Position numbers and translations under genes: made by a program. This document shows, in pieces, positions 42,051 to 50,083 of a stretch of DNA of 55,930 nt (position 1 is the stretch's first letter; each line of letters begins with the position of its first letter). Source of the DNA: Alphaproteobacteria bacterium (GTDB lineage Bacteria; Pseudomonadota; Alphaproteobacteria; Rhizobiales; JAJFHC01); NCBI GenBank assembly GCA_021775805.1, contig JAJFHD010000050.1, forward strand, positions 1 through 55,930. Direction: 5' to 3'. The notes below the pieces were generated by a model. The model was not told where the DNA came from. It saw nothing but the letters and a program-made list of their open reading frames with translations, and searched no databases.

Positions 42051-42977
42051 ATGGATCGCCGCAGTGTTCAGGCACCGTCCGCCGTGGTCATGATACGGCC
42101 GCATCATTTCGCACCGAATCCCGAAACCGCAGCCGACAACGCGTTTCAATGCCAGGCCAAGGACGCCGATCCCATTGATCTGGCCCAGTCGGCCTTTTCG
42201 GAGGTCAGCCGTGCGGCAGACGTGCTGCAGGCGCACGGGGTCCGCACGCATCTTTTTGAGGACGAAACCCGGGAAACACCGGATTCGGTGTTTCCCAATA
42301 ACTGGTTCTCGACCCATCCCGGCGGCCACGTGGCAATGTACCCGATGTTCGCGGCAAGCCGGCGCAAGGAGCGCCGCGCCGATGTCATCGAAATGCTCAA
42401 GAGTGCCTACCGCGTCCAGGACATTATTGACTATTCCGGCCTGGAGTCCGACGGGCTCTTCCTCGAAGGCACCGGCGCCATCGTGCTCGACCACATCGAC
42501 CGGGTGGCCTATGCGGTCAAGTCAAACCGCACCGATCCGGTCGCACTGGAACGTTTCTGCACGCACTTCAATTACGAACCGATGGTATTTGAGGCCCATG
42601 ACGCCAATGGCGTTGCGATCTACCACACCAACGTTTTGATGTGCATTGCAACGAACTTTGCGCTGATCGGCATGGACATGATTGCCGACGGGCCACGACG
42701 GTTGGAGATCAAGGAGCGGTTTGAGAACTCCGGCCGCGACGTCATTGCACTCGACAACCGGCAGATTGCCGACTTTGCCGGCAACGCTATTGAGTTACAG
42801 GGAACGGAGGGCCGCGTCCTGGCGATCTCGAGTCGCGCCCTCGACGCGCTCGACGACGGTCAGGTCAAGGCGATCGAGAGAAGCAACGTCATCGTGCCCC
42901 TTGAGGTTCCGACCATCGAAATGGCGGGCGGTTCGGTGCGTTGCATGCTTGCAGGCATTCATCTGACATCGCGGTGA
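42051..42977 (+). CDS. ctlX: Citrulline utilization hydrolase CtlX-type amidinohydrolase
   Basis: A 308-residue ADI/DDAH-fold enzyme. It starts SAVVMIRPHHFAPNPETAAD, then has TPDSVFPNNWFSTHP, an acidic residue in GLFLEGTGAIVLD, His in AIYHTNVLMCIATNFA, and the nucleophile Cys in GSVRCMLAGIHL near the C-terminus. CtlX hydrolyses citrulline toward ornithine, which the adjacent ornithine cyclodeaminase converts to proline. ATG lies 14 nt after ocd. The start chosen excludes an antisense-like upstream frame that overlaps ocd. Confidence 0.87.
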   Translation: MDRRSVQAPSAVVMIRPHHFAPNPETAADNAFQCQAKDADPIDLAQSAFSEVSRAADVLQAHGVRTHLFEDETRETPDSVFPNNWFSTHPGGHVAMYPMFAASRRKERRADVIEMLKSAYRVQDIIDYSGLESDGLFLEGTGAIVLDHIDRVAYAVKSNRTDPVALERFCTHFNYEPMVFEAHDANGVAIYHTNVLMCIATNFALIGMDMIADGPRRLEIKERFENSGRDVIALDNRQIADFAGNAIELQGTEGRVLAISSRALDALDDGQVKAIERSNVIVPLEVPTIEMAGGSVRCMLAGIHLTSR

Positions 42978-43020
42978 GATAAACTCCGCCCCGTCCCGGA
43001 CCACTACCACATCTGTTGTA

Positions 43021-43048
43021 TTGACTGGCGCAAACAATAATCTATGAC
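43021..43048 (+). promoter_or_regulatory. Possible sigma-70-type promoter before the DDAH gene
   Basis: TTGACT (43021-43026) and TATGAC (43043-43048) are separated by 16 nt in the 136-nt spacer between ctlX and the DDAH-type gene. This suggests the third gene can be transcribed on its own. Prediction by eye only. Confidence 0.3.
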
Positions 43049-43113
43049 GGTGGCGGTCAACCCTGGCCGACACTACCCACGACCGAAAACCCCAAACCCG
43101 AAGAGCGTCGTAC

Positions 43114-43905
43114 ATGAGCAGCAACCATAAAGTCTATGAATTCGATTCCGTGATCGTGCGCAAGCCGTCCCAGTCGGTAACCGGCGGACTGCGGGCGGTA
43201 GATCAGGGCAGCCCGACCTATTCAGGTGTCAAGGCCGAACATGATGCTTATATTGCAGCGCTTGAGACGGCCGGTGTCACGGTTCAGGTTCTGGAGCCGC
43301 TGGAAGAGTTTCCCGATTCAATTTTTGTCGAAGATCCGGCGCTGGTTTTCCACCAGGGTGCGATTCTGTTACGGCCCGGGATCGACAGCCGTGAGGGCGA
43401 AACCGCTGCCATTGCCCCTGTTCTGCGCGAACGTTTCGAAACCGTCCTGGAACTGGCGGGCGGCTATGTGGATGGCGGCGACGTGCTCTATACGCCGGAC
43501 AACATCATTATTGGTCTGTCCGCACGCACGACCCAGGAAGGCGCCGATGCGCTGATCGATTGCCTCGAAAAATTCGGACGCAAAGGCGTCGTCTTCAACA
43601 CGCCGCCAAACGTACTGCATTTCAAGACTGACTGTTCCCTGCTCGATGACGAGACCGTGCTGACAACAGCGCGGCTTGCGGCATCTGGTGTCTTCGATTC
43701 CTACAAGAAAGTCATCACTCCCGGCGGCGAAGAGGCCGGCGCCAATGCCCTGCGTGTCAACGACACGGTTTTCGTCGGCCGGGACTTTCCCGGCATCATC
43801 TCGATGCTCGTGTCGGAAGGCTACAAAGTCGTGCCGCTCGAAACGTCGCAGATCGGCAAGATCGATGCCGGTCTGTCGTGCATGTCGCTCAGATGGCACA
43901 GCTGA
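43114..43905 (+). CDS. Dimethylarginine dimethylaminohydrolase (DDAH)-type enzyme
   Basis: A 263-residue amidinohydrolase. It contains SIFVEDPALVF (about 70-80), GGYVDGGDVLYTPDN (acidic active-site part, about 115-129), His in PPNVLHFKTDCSLLDDE (about 165-181), and the catalytic Cys in DAGLSCMSLRW at the C-terminus. It would split methylated arginines into citrulline and methylamines, or act on arginine. Its product citrulline would feed CtlX. It converges with the HlyD adaptor gene (18 nt apart). Confidence 0.9.
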   Translation: MSSNHKVYEFDSVIVRKPSQSVTGGLRAVDQGSPTYSGVKAEHDAYIAALETAGVTVQVLEPLEEFPDSIFVEDPALVFHQGAILLRPGIDSREGETAAIAPVLRERFETVLELAGGYVDGGDVLYTPDNIIIGLSARTTQEGADALIDCLEKFGRKGVVFNTPPNVLHFKTDCSLLDDETVLTTARLAASGVFDSYKKVITPGGEEAGANALRVNDTVFVGRDFPGIISMLVSEGYKVVPLETSQIGKIDAGLSCMSLRWHS

Positions 43906-43923
43906 CGCAAATGGAGCGATCCG

Positions 43924-45483
43924 TCAGCGCTCGTTTGTCCCGCGCGCGATCTGGTCGGACAGGGGTTTCAGCAGGTAACTGAGCGGCGACCGCCTGCCGG
44001 TTTCCACGAACACTTCCGCCGGCATGCCGGGCACCAGACGCTTGTCCTCGAGCACATCCAGTTCGGCTTCGGGGATGCGGACCCGGATCAGGTAATTCCG
44101 GGTTCTCGTCTCGGTGTCCTCAATCAAGTCGGCCGACACATGGACCAGGACCCCGGTCAAGACCGGGGTCGTGTTGGCGTTGAAGGCCGACAGCCGCACC
44201 TTGGCGGTCTGGCCTTCATGGAGCCGGTCGATCTGCACGGGCGTAACAAAGCCTTCGACCACCAAGGAACCGCCGGTGGGGACAATTTCAAGGACCGTAT
44301 CGGCCGCCCGGATGACACCGCCAACGGTGTTCGCAGACAGATTATTGACAATGCCGCTGACCGGTGCGCGCAAATCCACGCGCTGCAGTTTGTCGAGCAG
44401 AGATGCCCGGCGTTCGGTGTATTCCCGATACTCAAGGTGGGCCGCCCGCAGGTCGACGAGAACCATTTCCTGCCAGTCTTTTTCGACCTTCAGTATTTCG
44501 ACTTCCAGTTCCCCTATCTTCTGACCGGTCGCCGCGATGTCTGCTGTCAGGGCGGCAACGGCGCCGTCGATTTCCGAGACTTGCCGTTCCAGTGCCAAAA
44601 GACGTGTCAGCGGAGACAGCCCCTCCTTGTGGAGTTTTTTGGCACCGCGCAGTTCGCGTTCGATGAGACCCTGCTGGCGGCGGCGGGAGTCCCGTTGGGC
44701 TTCAAGGCCGATAACCTGTTCCCTTGCCTGCCCGATGGTCTTCTGCAGTCGCCTGATCTGTGCTGCACGGGTTGCTTTGCGGGCGTGAAACAGACGGACT
44801 TCGGCTTTGAAGACGCGTTTCGATTCCACGTTGGCCAATTTCCTGTTCGACAAGTCGGCGCTGGACGAAACCGCCTTGCTCAACCGGTTTCTCCGCCGTT
44901 TGCGATCGGTCTTGGTCGCCGTGTTGCTTCTTGTTGCGAGATCTTTGCGGACAAGCGCCAGTTCAACACGACGGCGGCGGTCCAGATCAAGGGTGATGAG
45001 TTCTCCAGGCCAGACTGGCGCTGTCTTGCCGTCACGTTCCGCTTCAAGACGCGCACGTCTGGCGAGCGCTTCGTAGAGACGGTTTTCCGCAATCGATATT
45101 TCCGTCTCGAGGCTGACCGAGTCAAGCCTGAGAAGCGTGCTTCCCTTGGCGACTCTGTCACCGTCGCGCACGAGAATTTCGGAAACCACGCCGCCGTCCA
45201 GATGCTGAATGGTCTGCACCTGTCCTTCGACCGAGACTTTGCCCTGGGCAAAGACGGCACCCGAGATCGAGGCCAGCACCGACCAGCTGCCGAACCCGAA
45301 GACAACCAGGCTGCAGACAATGACGCCGGTACGCAATGGTGCGAGATAGGTTCGGACAGTGGCATCAGAACCGACAGGACGTGACGTGGAAGGGAAGAAA
45401 CGTGCACGCGCGTATCGATAGACCGTTCGAACGGTGCGCCAGATATCCTCCAACTCGGCAGCAGTTTTGCCAATGATCGTCAT
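43924..45483 (-). CDS. Type I secretion periplasmic adaptor (HlyD family)
   Basis: A 519-residue membrane fusion protein. A cytoplasmic N-terminus of about 50 residues is followed by one TM helix (about 53-75, GVIVCSLVVFGFGSWSVLA). A lipoyl half-motif (HLDGGVVSEILVRDGDRV), a long coiled-coil hairpin (about 190-340) rich in Arg/Lys/Glu, and a beta-barrel region ending in MPAEVFVETGRRS complete it. It links the ABC exporter to an outer membrane channel. Its ATG overlaps the exporter stop by 4 nt, so the two are translationally coupled. It is longer than HlyD (about 478) owing to the coiled coil. Confidence 0.9.
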   Translation of the reverse strand: MTIIGKTAAELEDIWRTVRTVYRYARARFFPSTSRPVGSDATVRTYLAPLRTGVIVCSLVVFGFGSWSVLASISGAVFAQGKVSVEGQVQTIQHLDGGVVSEILVRDGDRVAKGSTLLRLDSVSLETEISIAENRLYEALARRARLEAERDGKTAPVWPGELITLDLDRRRRVELALVRKDLATRSNTATKTDRKRRRNRLSKAVSSSADLSNRKLANVESKRVFKAEVRLFHARKATRAAQIRRLQKTIGQAREQVIGLEAQRDSRRRQQGLIERELRGAKKLHKEGLSPLTRLLALERQVSEIDGAVAALTADIAATGQKIGELEVEILKVEKDWQEMVLVDLRAAHLEYREYTERRASLLDKLQRVDLRAPVSGIVNNLSANTVGGVIRAADTVLEIVPTGGSLVVEGFVTPVQIDRLHEGQTAKVRLSAFNANTTPVLTGVLVHVSADLIEDTETRTRNYLIRVRIPEAELDVLEDKRLVPGMPAEVFVETGRRSPLSYLLKPLSDQIARGTNER

Positions 45484-47222
45484 GCCGTTCGTTCGCTGTC
45501 TTCGTCATCGGCCACTCTCAGGACCTGGCGCAGGATAACCTCCCGCCGGTCGAATCCAGCCTGAACGCCATCTTTCAGCACCAGGATCAGATCAACCGCG
45601 GCAACTGCGGACGGTCTGTGCGTGATGACGATTACGGTCGCGCCTCTTGCGCGCGCCCTGTGGATGGCGTGGGTCAGGGCAGCGTCCCCGTCCTGGTCCA
45701 GATTGGCGTTGGGTTCGTCCAGCACAATCAGGGCCGGTTCGCCATATAAGGCACGCGCGAGAGCAATCCGTTGCCGCTGACCTCCCGACAGAATGGCGCC
45801 GCCCTCACCGATTGCGCTGCCATATCCATCCGGCAGGCCCAGGATGATTTCATGGGCACCGGCGGCATGTGCGGCCTTGAGGATATCTTCGTCGCTGGCG
45901 TTTGGATCGTGGCGCGAAATGCACTCGCTGATGGTGCCATCGAACAGGTCGACATCCTGAGGCAGATAGCCGATATGCCGGCCCAGTCCTTCGGATGTCC
46001 ACTGATCCAATGTGGCACCATCGAGACGGATCTCACCGGCAATCGGTTTCGAGACTCCCACCAGCGCCCGGGCAAGCGTTGACTTTCCCGATGCAGACGG
46101 CCCGATGATACCGAGGCCGTCGCCCGGTTTGAGTTCGAAACTGACGCCCGACAAAACCGGTTTCCGGCTGCCAGGCGGGCCGGCCATCAGGCCATCGACT
46201 TTAAGGTATCCGAGCGGCGGCGGTAACGAAATCGGCGCCGGCAATTCAGCGCATTGCCGTAGTGTTTCGACGATCTGCCGGAGCGCATTGCGGGCCTGTG
46301 AAATCGAGCGCCAATGACCGACGATCTGGTCGATCGGTGCAAGCGCCCTGCCCAGAATGATTGAGGCCGCAACGATTGCGCCGCCCGAAACCTCCTGACC
46401 TATGGCCAGGGCCGCTCCAGCGGCAAGGGTTGCGGATTGCAGGAACATCCGGAACCCCTTTGAGAACGATGCGAACCGGGCGCCGGTGTCACCGCTACCG
46501 GCTTCGGCTGTTATGCCGTTACCCCGCATGGAAGCGTAGCGCTTTGAAAGCCTGCCGCTCATGCCCAGCACTTTCGCGGTTTCAGCCGCACGGTACATGG
46601 AGGCCAGCAGCCGTTGAGCGGCCGCATCTGTTTCCGAGGACTTGATCAGATTTGTCCGTGTTGTGACGTCGGCCAGTACCGCGAGAACGATGACAACCAC
46701 AGCACCGAACAGGCCGATGACGCCGAGAATCCAGTGAAGACTGGCCAGGATCACCAGATATATCGGTATCCACGGTGCATCCAAAAGTGCCGACGGGCCA
46801 ACACCGGACAGAAACCGCCGCAGGATGCCCAACTCATTCAGGCACGAGTTTCTTGCCTCCGGCGTCTGTATCGCCCGATCAATATCGACATCGAACAATT
46901 TTGCCACAAGCGTCTCGTCGAGTGACTCGCCAAGGCGTGCAAGCACACGACCCCGGCAAAAGTCGATGATCGCCTGGGCCAGGTAAAGCGCCGCCACCAG
47001 GGCGAACAGGGTCAGTAGGGTTGGAAACGAACCGCTGGGGATCACCCGGTCATAGACCTGGAGCATGAACAGCGGCGCCGTCAGCATCAGGAGGTTGGTC
47101 ACACCGGACAAGAATGCGATGCCGTAGATCACCGAGCGATGAGGTAAAAGATAGGACCATGCGGCCCGGCGGTCCGAGGGACCGCCGAAGCCGATTTCTG
47201 TTTGGTGGACATCGTCACTCAT
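45480..47222 (-). CDS. Type I secretion system ABC exporter (permease/ATPase)
   Basis: A 580-residue half-transporter of the PrtD/AprD type. The N-terminal membrane domain (about 20-300) has about six TM helices. The ATPase domain has Walker A GIIGPSASGKSTLARAL (about 362), signature LSGGQRQRIALARAL (about 472) and Walker B ALIVLDEPNANLD (about 493). There is no C39 peptidase or CLD domain at the N-terminus. It exports the RTX protein encoded 68 nt upstream on the same strand. No outer membrane channel gene is in the cluster. Confidence 0.93.
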   Translation of the reverse strand: MSDDVHQTEIGFGGPSDRRAAWSYLLPHRSVIYGIAFLSGVTNLLMLTAPLFMLQVYDRVIPSGSFPTLLTLFALVAALYLAQAIIDFCRGRVLARLGESLDETLVAKLFDVDIDRAIQTPEARNSCLNELGILRRFLSGVGPSALLDAPWIPIYLVILASLHWILGVIGLFGAVVVIVLAVLADVTTRTNLIKSSETDAAAQRLLASMYRAAETAKVLGMSGRLSKRYASMRGNGITAEAGSGDTGARFASFSKGFRMFLQSATLAAGAALAIGQEVSGGAIVAASIILGRALAPIDQIVGHWRSISQARNALRQIVETLRQCAELPAPISLPPPLGYLKVDGLMAGPPGSRKPVLSGVSFELKPGDGLGIIGPSASGKSTLARALVGVSKPIAGEIRLDGATLDQWTSEGLGRHIGYLPQDVDLFDGTISECISRHDPNASDEDILKAAHAAGAHEIILGLPDGYGSAIGEGGAILSGGQRQRIALARALYGEPALIVLDEPNANLDQDGDAALTHAIHRARARGATVIVITHRPSAVAAVDLILVLKDGVQAGFDRREVILRQVLRVADDEDSERTA

Positions 47223-47290
47223 TCAGAACGATCTTGCTGTTTGAGGCATGCCGACACATCTCTGCCTGACTGGCACTTGACTGCCGATAT

Positions 47291-49759
47291 CTAGGCCGCG
47301 GCGAAACTGTCGTCGGGGACCAGCGACGTCAGAACATCAACCTCATTGACATCGGGCAAGATCGCCACCGTTGGTCCCTGATCGGCGGCTGCGCCCTGAT
47401 TGCCCTGATCAGCGGCAATCTGCGCTGCCGGTGCACTTGCTTGCACGGCGGCAAAGCTGAACCCGCCATTGAAGTTCGCTCCAAGGAAGTTGTCGGCGAC
47501 CAGCGTGTCGGCACTGACACCTTCAAGCGTCACGGTGACGTCGCCGACGCCGACGACAGTATTTCCGTTCTGCTCACTGACCGAGACCGCAGGAGTGTTG
47601 CCGAATTCGGAAAAGTCGAGCGTGTCCAGGTTGACCTGGAAGTCCCGGATGGTGTCGTTGCCGTCACCGGCTGCGAACACGAACCTGTCGGCTGCCTGGT
47701 TGGTGTTGATCGTATCGCCGCGCAGGATATCGTCGCCGCGTCCACCGACAATAACGTCGCTACCGGATTCGATCGTGCTGCCGGCAAAGTCGCCGTCATC
47801 ACCGTTCAGAACATCGTTGCCGTTTCCGCCAAGCAGAATGTCGTCGCCTTCCAGTCCCCAACCGCGGTCGTCACCATCACCCAGGTCCAGGAAATCGTTG
47901 CCCTGAAAACCTATCGCTGAGTCCACGCCGCCGAACGTGCGGATGATGTCGTCGCCGAGGAATCCGTAGGCTGATGAGTCAATGCCGTCGGTTCCGGTTA
48001 CGGTGAAACTGTTGGCCGCCGCGTCAAAGGTTCTCAAGAAGACGGGAGAAACTGCTTCAGGTGTTCCCGCAGGCGCGTCCGGTATGCCGGTGTCGCCTCC
48101 GCCAGCTGTCGGTGTCGGTGCGGGGGTTGGGTCAGGCGGGGTTACGGCATCCGGAGCCGGGTCGGGCGTCGGGTCGACCGGATCGGGGGCTTGTGCAACG
48201 GGATCCGGGGCCGGGTCGGGCGTCGGGTCGACTGGATCGGGTGCCTGAGCTACCGGCGTTGGTGCGACAACACCGTTGAACGTCGCTCCGAGGAAATTCG
48301 CCGTGGTTAGCTGTGCGCCGTTCACGCCTTCCAGAACAACCGTCACATCGCCGACATTGAGTACGGAATTCACGCCCTGTTGGGAGACAACCACCTCCGG
48401 ATTGTTGCCGAATTCGGAGAAATCCAGAATGTCCGCGCTTGTCTCAAAGTCCTTGATGATATCCTCGCCGTCCCCGGCAGAGAAGACAAACCGGTCGGCA
48501 CCGGCATCGCCACGCAGGGTGTCGTTGTCACGGCCACCGACGATAACATCGTCCCCGGTGCCACCGTTCAGGGTGTCATCGCCACTGCCACCAAGCATAG
48601 TGTCATCACCCGACAGGCCATAACCGCGGTCGTTGCCGGCGCCCAGATCCTGAAAGTCATTGCCGGCGAAGGCGACCGACGTATCATTGCCGCCAAAAGT
48701 GCGGATGATGTCATCACCGTTTTCGCCATAGGCTGCATCGTCATCGCCTTCGGTACCGGTGACATTGAAACTGCCGGTGTCGCGGTCAAACGTTCTGATC
48801 TGCACGGCTGCGGCGGCAGCCGGCGTTCCAGCGGGCGCGTCCGGAACTCCTGCGTCACTTCCGGCGACCGGGCTCGGTGCCGGTTGGGGTGTGGGTGCCG
48901 GGGCAGGAGCCGGTTGCGGTGCGTCACCACCGTCGGCCACGTCTGGAACGCTCGGCGCCGCATCCGGCACGGGCGCATCGCCACCATTGGCGACATCCGT
49001 CGGTGCCGGCTCGTCCGGTGCGTCGATGACGACCGGCGCGCCTGCGCCGCGATCTTCAAAGGGTTGATCAATCGTGAGCGTGGCGTCGGTAACCAACGGT
49101 TCGATGCTGCCGGCTCTCAACTCAGTAATGGAGGGAGCATCAAATCCGCCAAACTGCTCGATGAACTGGATGTTGGAAGTTCCGATTTCGTCGGCAGACG
49201 CTACACTGTTAAGCAGGAAATCCAAGGTGCCAAAGGCGCCACGAAGATGGGCCGACGCCAGAATTCCCGTCAAACTCAATTCAACCTGTGTCTGGGTGCC
49301 GTCGGTGTCTGTTGCCGTGATGGTCGTCCCGATGAACTCGTCGAGACTCCGCCCGGCGTTGCCGAGGCCGGTTTCGATCCGGTCCAGGTTGAGCTGGAAT
49401 TCGTCGAGAATGACCAGTTCCTGGATATTGGTCTTCAGTTCGTCAAGACTGGTGACCCCGTTCTTGCCGGTGAACGTCCCGGTGAAATCATTGACGCCGG
49501 GTGTTGAGTCGAATTCGTAATAACCAAGGTCGATCAGGATGGGCTCGCCGAACTGATAACCGACAAAACCCAGAAAATTCTCGGAACTGTACTGGAGATC
49601 CGTGAGCGTCAGTTCACCGGCTTCGAACGCAGCCAGCCTGTCCTGGCCAACCTGCTGAATAATCTCCGCCCGGTTCTGTTCAATACGCGCCTCGCTGACC
49701 CCTGATTCGAATTCCCGCAAACTGTTCAAAAAATCGCCAAACGACCCGCTACTCAACAT
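47291..49759 (-). CDS. Secreted RTX calcium-binding protein with two beta-roll modules
   Basis: An 822-residue acidic protein with no signal peptide, a likely type I secretion substrate. The N-terminal globular part (1-230) contains FESG (17-20) and a YQFGEPILIDLGYYEFD motif (68-84), reminiscent of lysozyme-like modules. An Ala/Pro-rich linker (245-318) follows. RTX module 1 (320-495) has GGSGDDTLNGGTGDDVIVGG repeats. A PDPVDPTP linker (500-550) precedes homologous module 2 (573-765), and the acidic hydrophobic C-terminus would be the export signal. AAGGAG lies 8 nt before the ATG. Confidence 0.88.
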   Translation of the reverse strand: MLSSGSFGDFLNSLREFESGVSEARIEQNRAEIIQQVGQDRLAAFEAGELTLTDLQYSSENFLGFVGYQFGEPILIDLGYYEFDSTPGVNDFTGTFTGKNGVTSLDELKTNIQELVILDEFQLNLDRIETGLGNAGRSLDEFIGTTITATDTDGTQTQVELSLTGILASAHLRGAFGTLDFLLNSVASADEIGTSNIQFIEQFGGFDAPSITELRAGSIEPLVTDATLTIDQPFEDRGAGAPVVIDAPDEPAPTDVANGGDAPVPDAAPSVPDVADGGDAPQPAPAPAPTPQPAPSPVAGSDAGVPDAPAGTPAAAAAVQIRTFDRDTGSFNVTGTEGDDDAAYGENGDDIIRTFGGNDTSVAFAGNDFQDLGAGNDRGYGLSGDDTMLGGSGDDTLNGGTGDDVIVGGRDNDTLRGDAGADRFVFSAGDGEDIIKDFETSADILDFSEFGNNPEVVVSQQGVNSVLNVGDVTVVLEGVNGAQLTTANFLGATFNGVVAPTPVAQAPDPVDPTPDPAPDPVAQAPDPVDPTPDPAPDAVTPPDPTPAPTPTAGGGDTGIPDAPAGTPEAVSPVFLRTFDAAANSFTVTGTDGIDSSAYGFLGDDIIRTFGGVDSAIGFQGNDFLDLGDGDDRGWGLEGDDILLGGNGNDVLNGDDGDFAGSTIESGSDVIVGGRGDDILRGDTINTNQAADRFVFAAGDGNDTIRDFQVNLDTLDFSEFGNTPAVSVSEQNGNTVVGVGDVTVTLEGVSADTLVADNFLGANFNGGFSFAAVQASAPAAQIAADQGNQGAAADQGPTVAILPDVNEVDVLTSLVPDDSFAAA
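48149..48250. repeat. 54-bp direct repeat encoding an 18-residue Pro-rich linker unit
   Basis: Two nearly identical copies of about 48 bp (48149-48196 and 48203-48250) lie 54 nt apart inside the RTX gene. They encode VAQAPDPVDPTPDPAPDP-type linker sequence between the two RTX modules. The copies differ at only a few bases, so the duplication is recent and could vary in number by slippage. Confidence 0.8.
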
Positions 49760-50083
49760 GACAGTCTCTCCTTGGTTTACTCAAAATATGGGCAGGCAGA
49801 ACCGCATGGTCCGCGTCATTTGCGCGGCCTGTTCCCATGTCTCACAAGGACTGGGTCGGGTCGATGGCTGCAGGTAAGAGACTAATGGCCAATGTGGGCG
49901 CCAACTTGCGGCGGTCGTGTCGATTTCTTGACGAAGCGGAGTTCGAAACTTGGCAATTCAAATGTTGTGACAATAATACATGCGTGCGACATCCATCAGT
50001 GTTGTGATACCCGATAGTCCGCAAAACACTCTGTATACGGATATACTTGCGGTGGCTAGATCAACAAAAACCCGAGCAGACCC
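49760..50083. promoter_or_regulatory. Region upstream of the RTX operon and downstream of gcvPB
   Basis: 324 nt without a supported gene. The leftward RTX operon promoter should lie here; AT-rich sequence at 49950-50060 is the best place. No convincing terminator for gcvPB was seen by eye. AAGGAG at about 49768-49773 (minus strand) is the RTX ribosome binding site. Confidence 0.4.

Noticed and set aside
44140..45384. Plus-strand frame of about 414 codons opposite the HlyD gene
   Set aside because: Antisense to a well-supported adaptor; composition-driven, with no homologous features.
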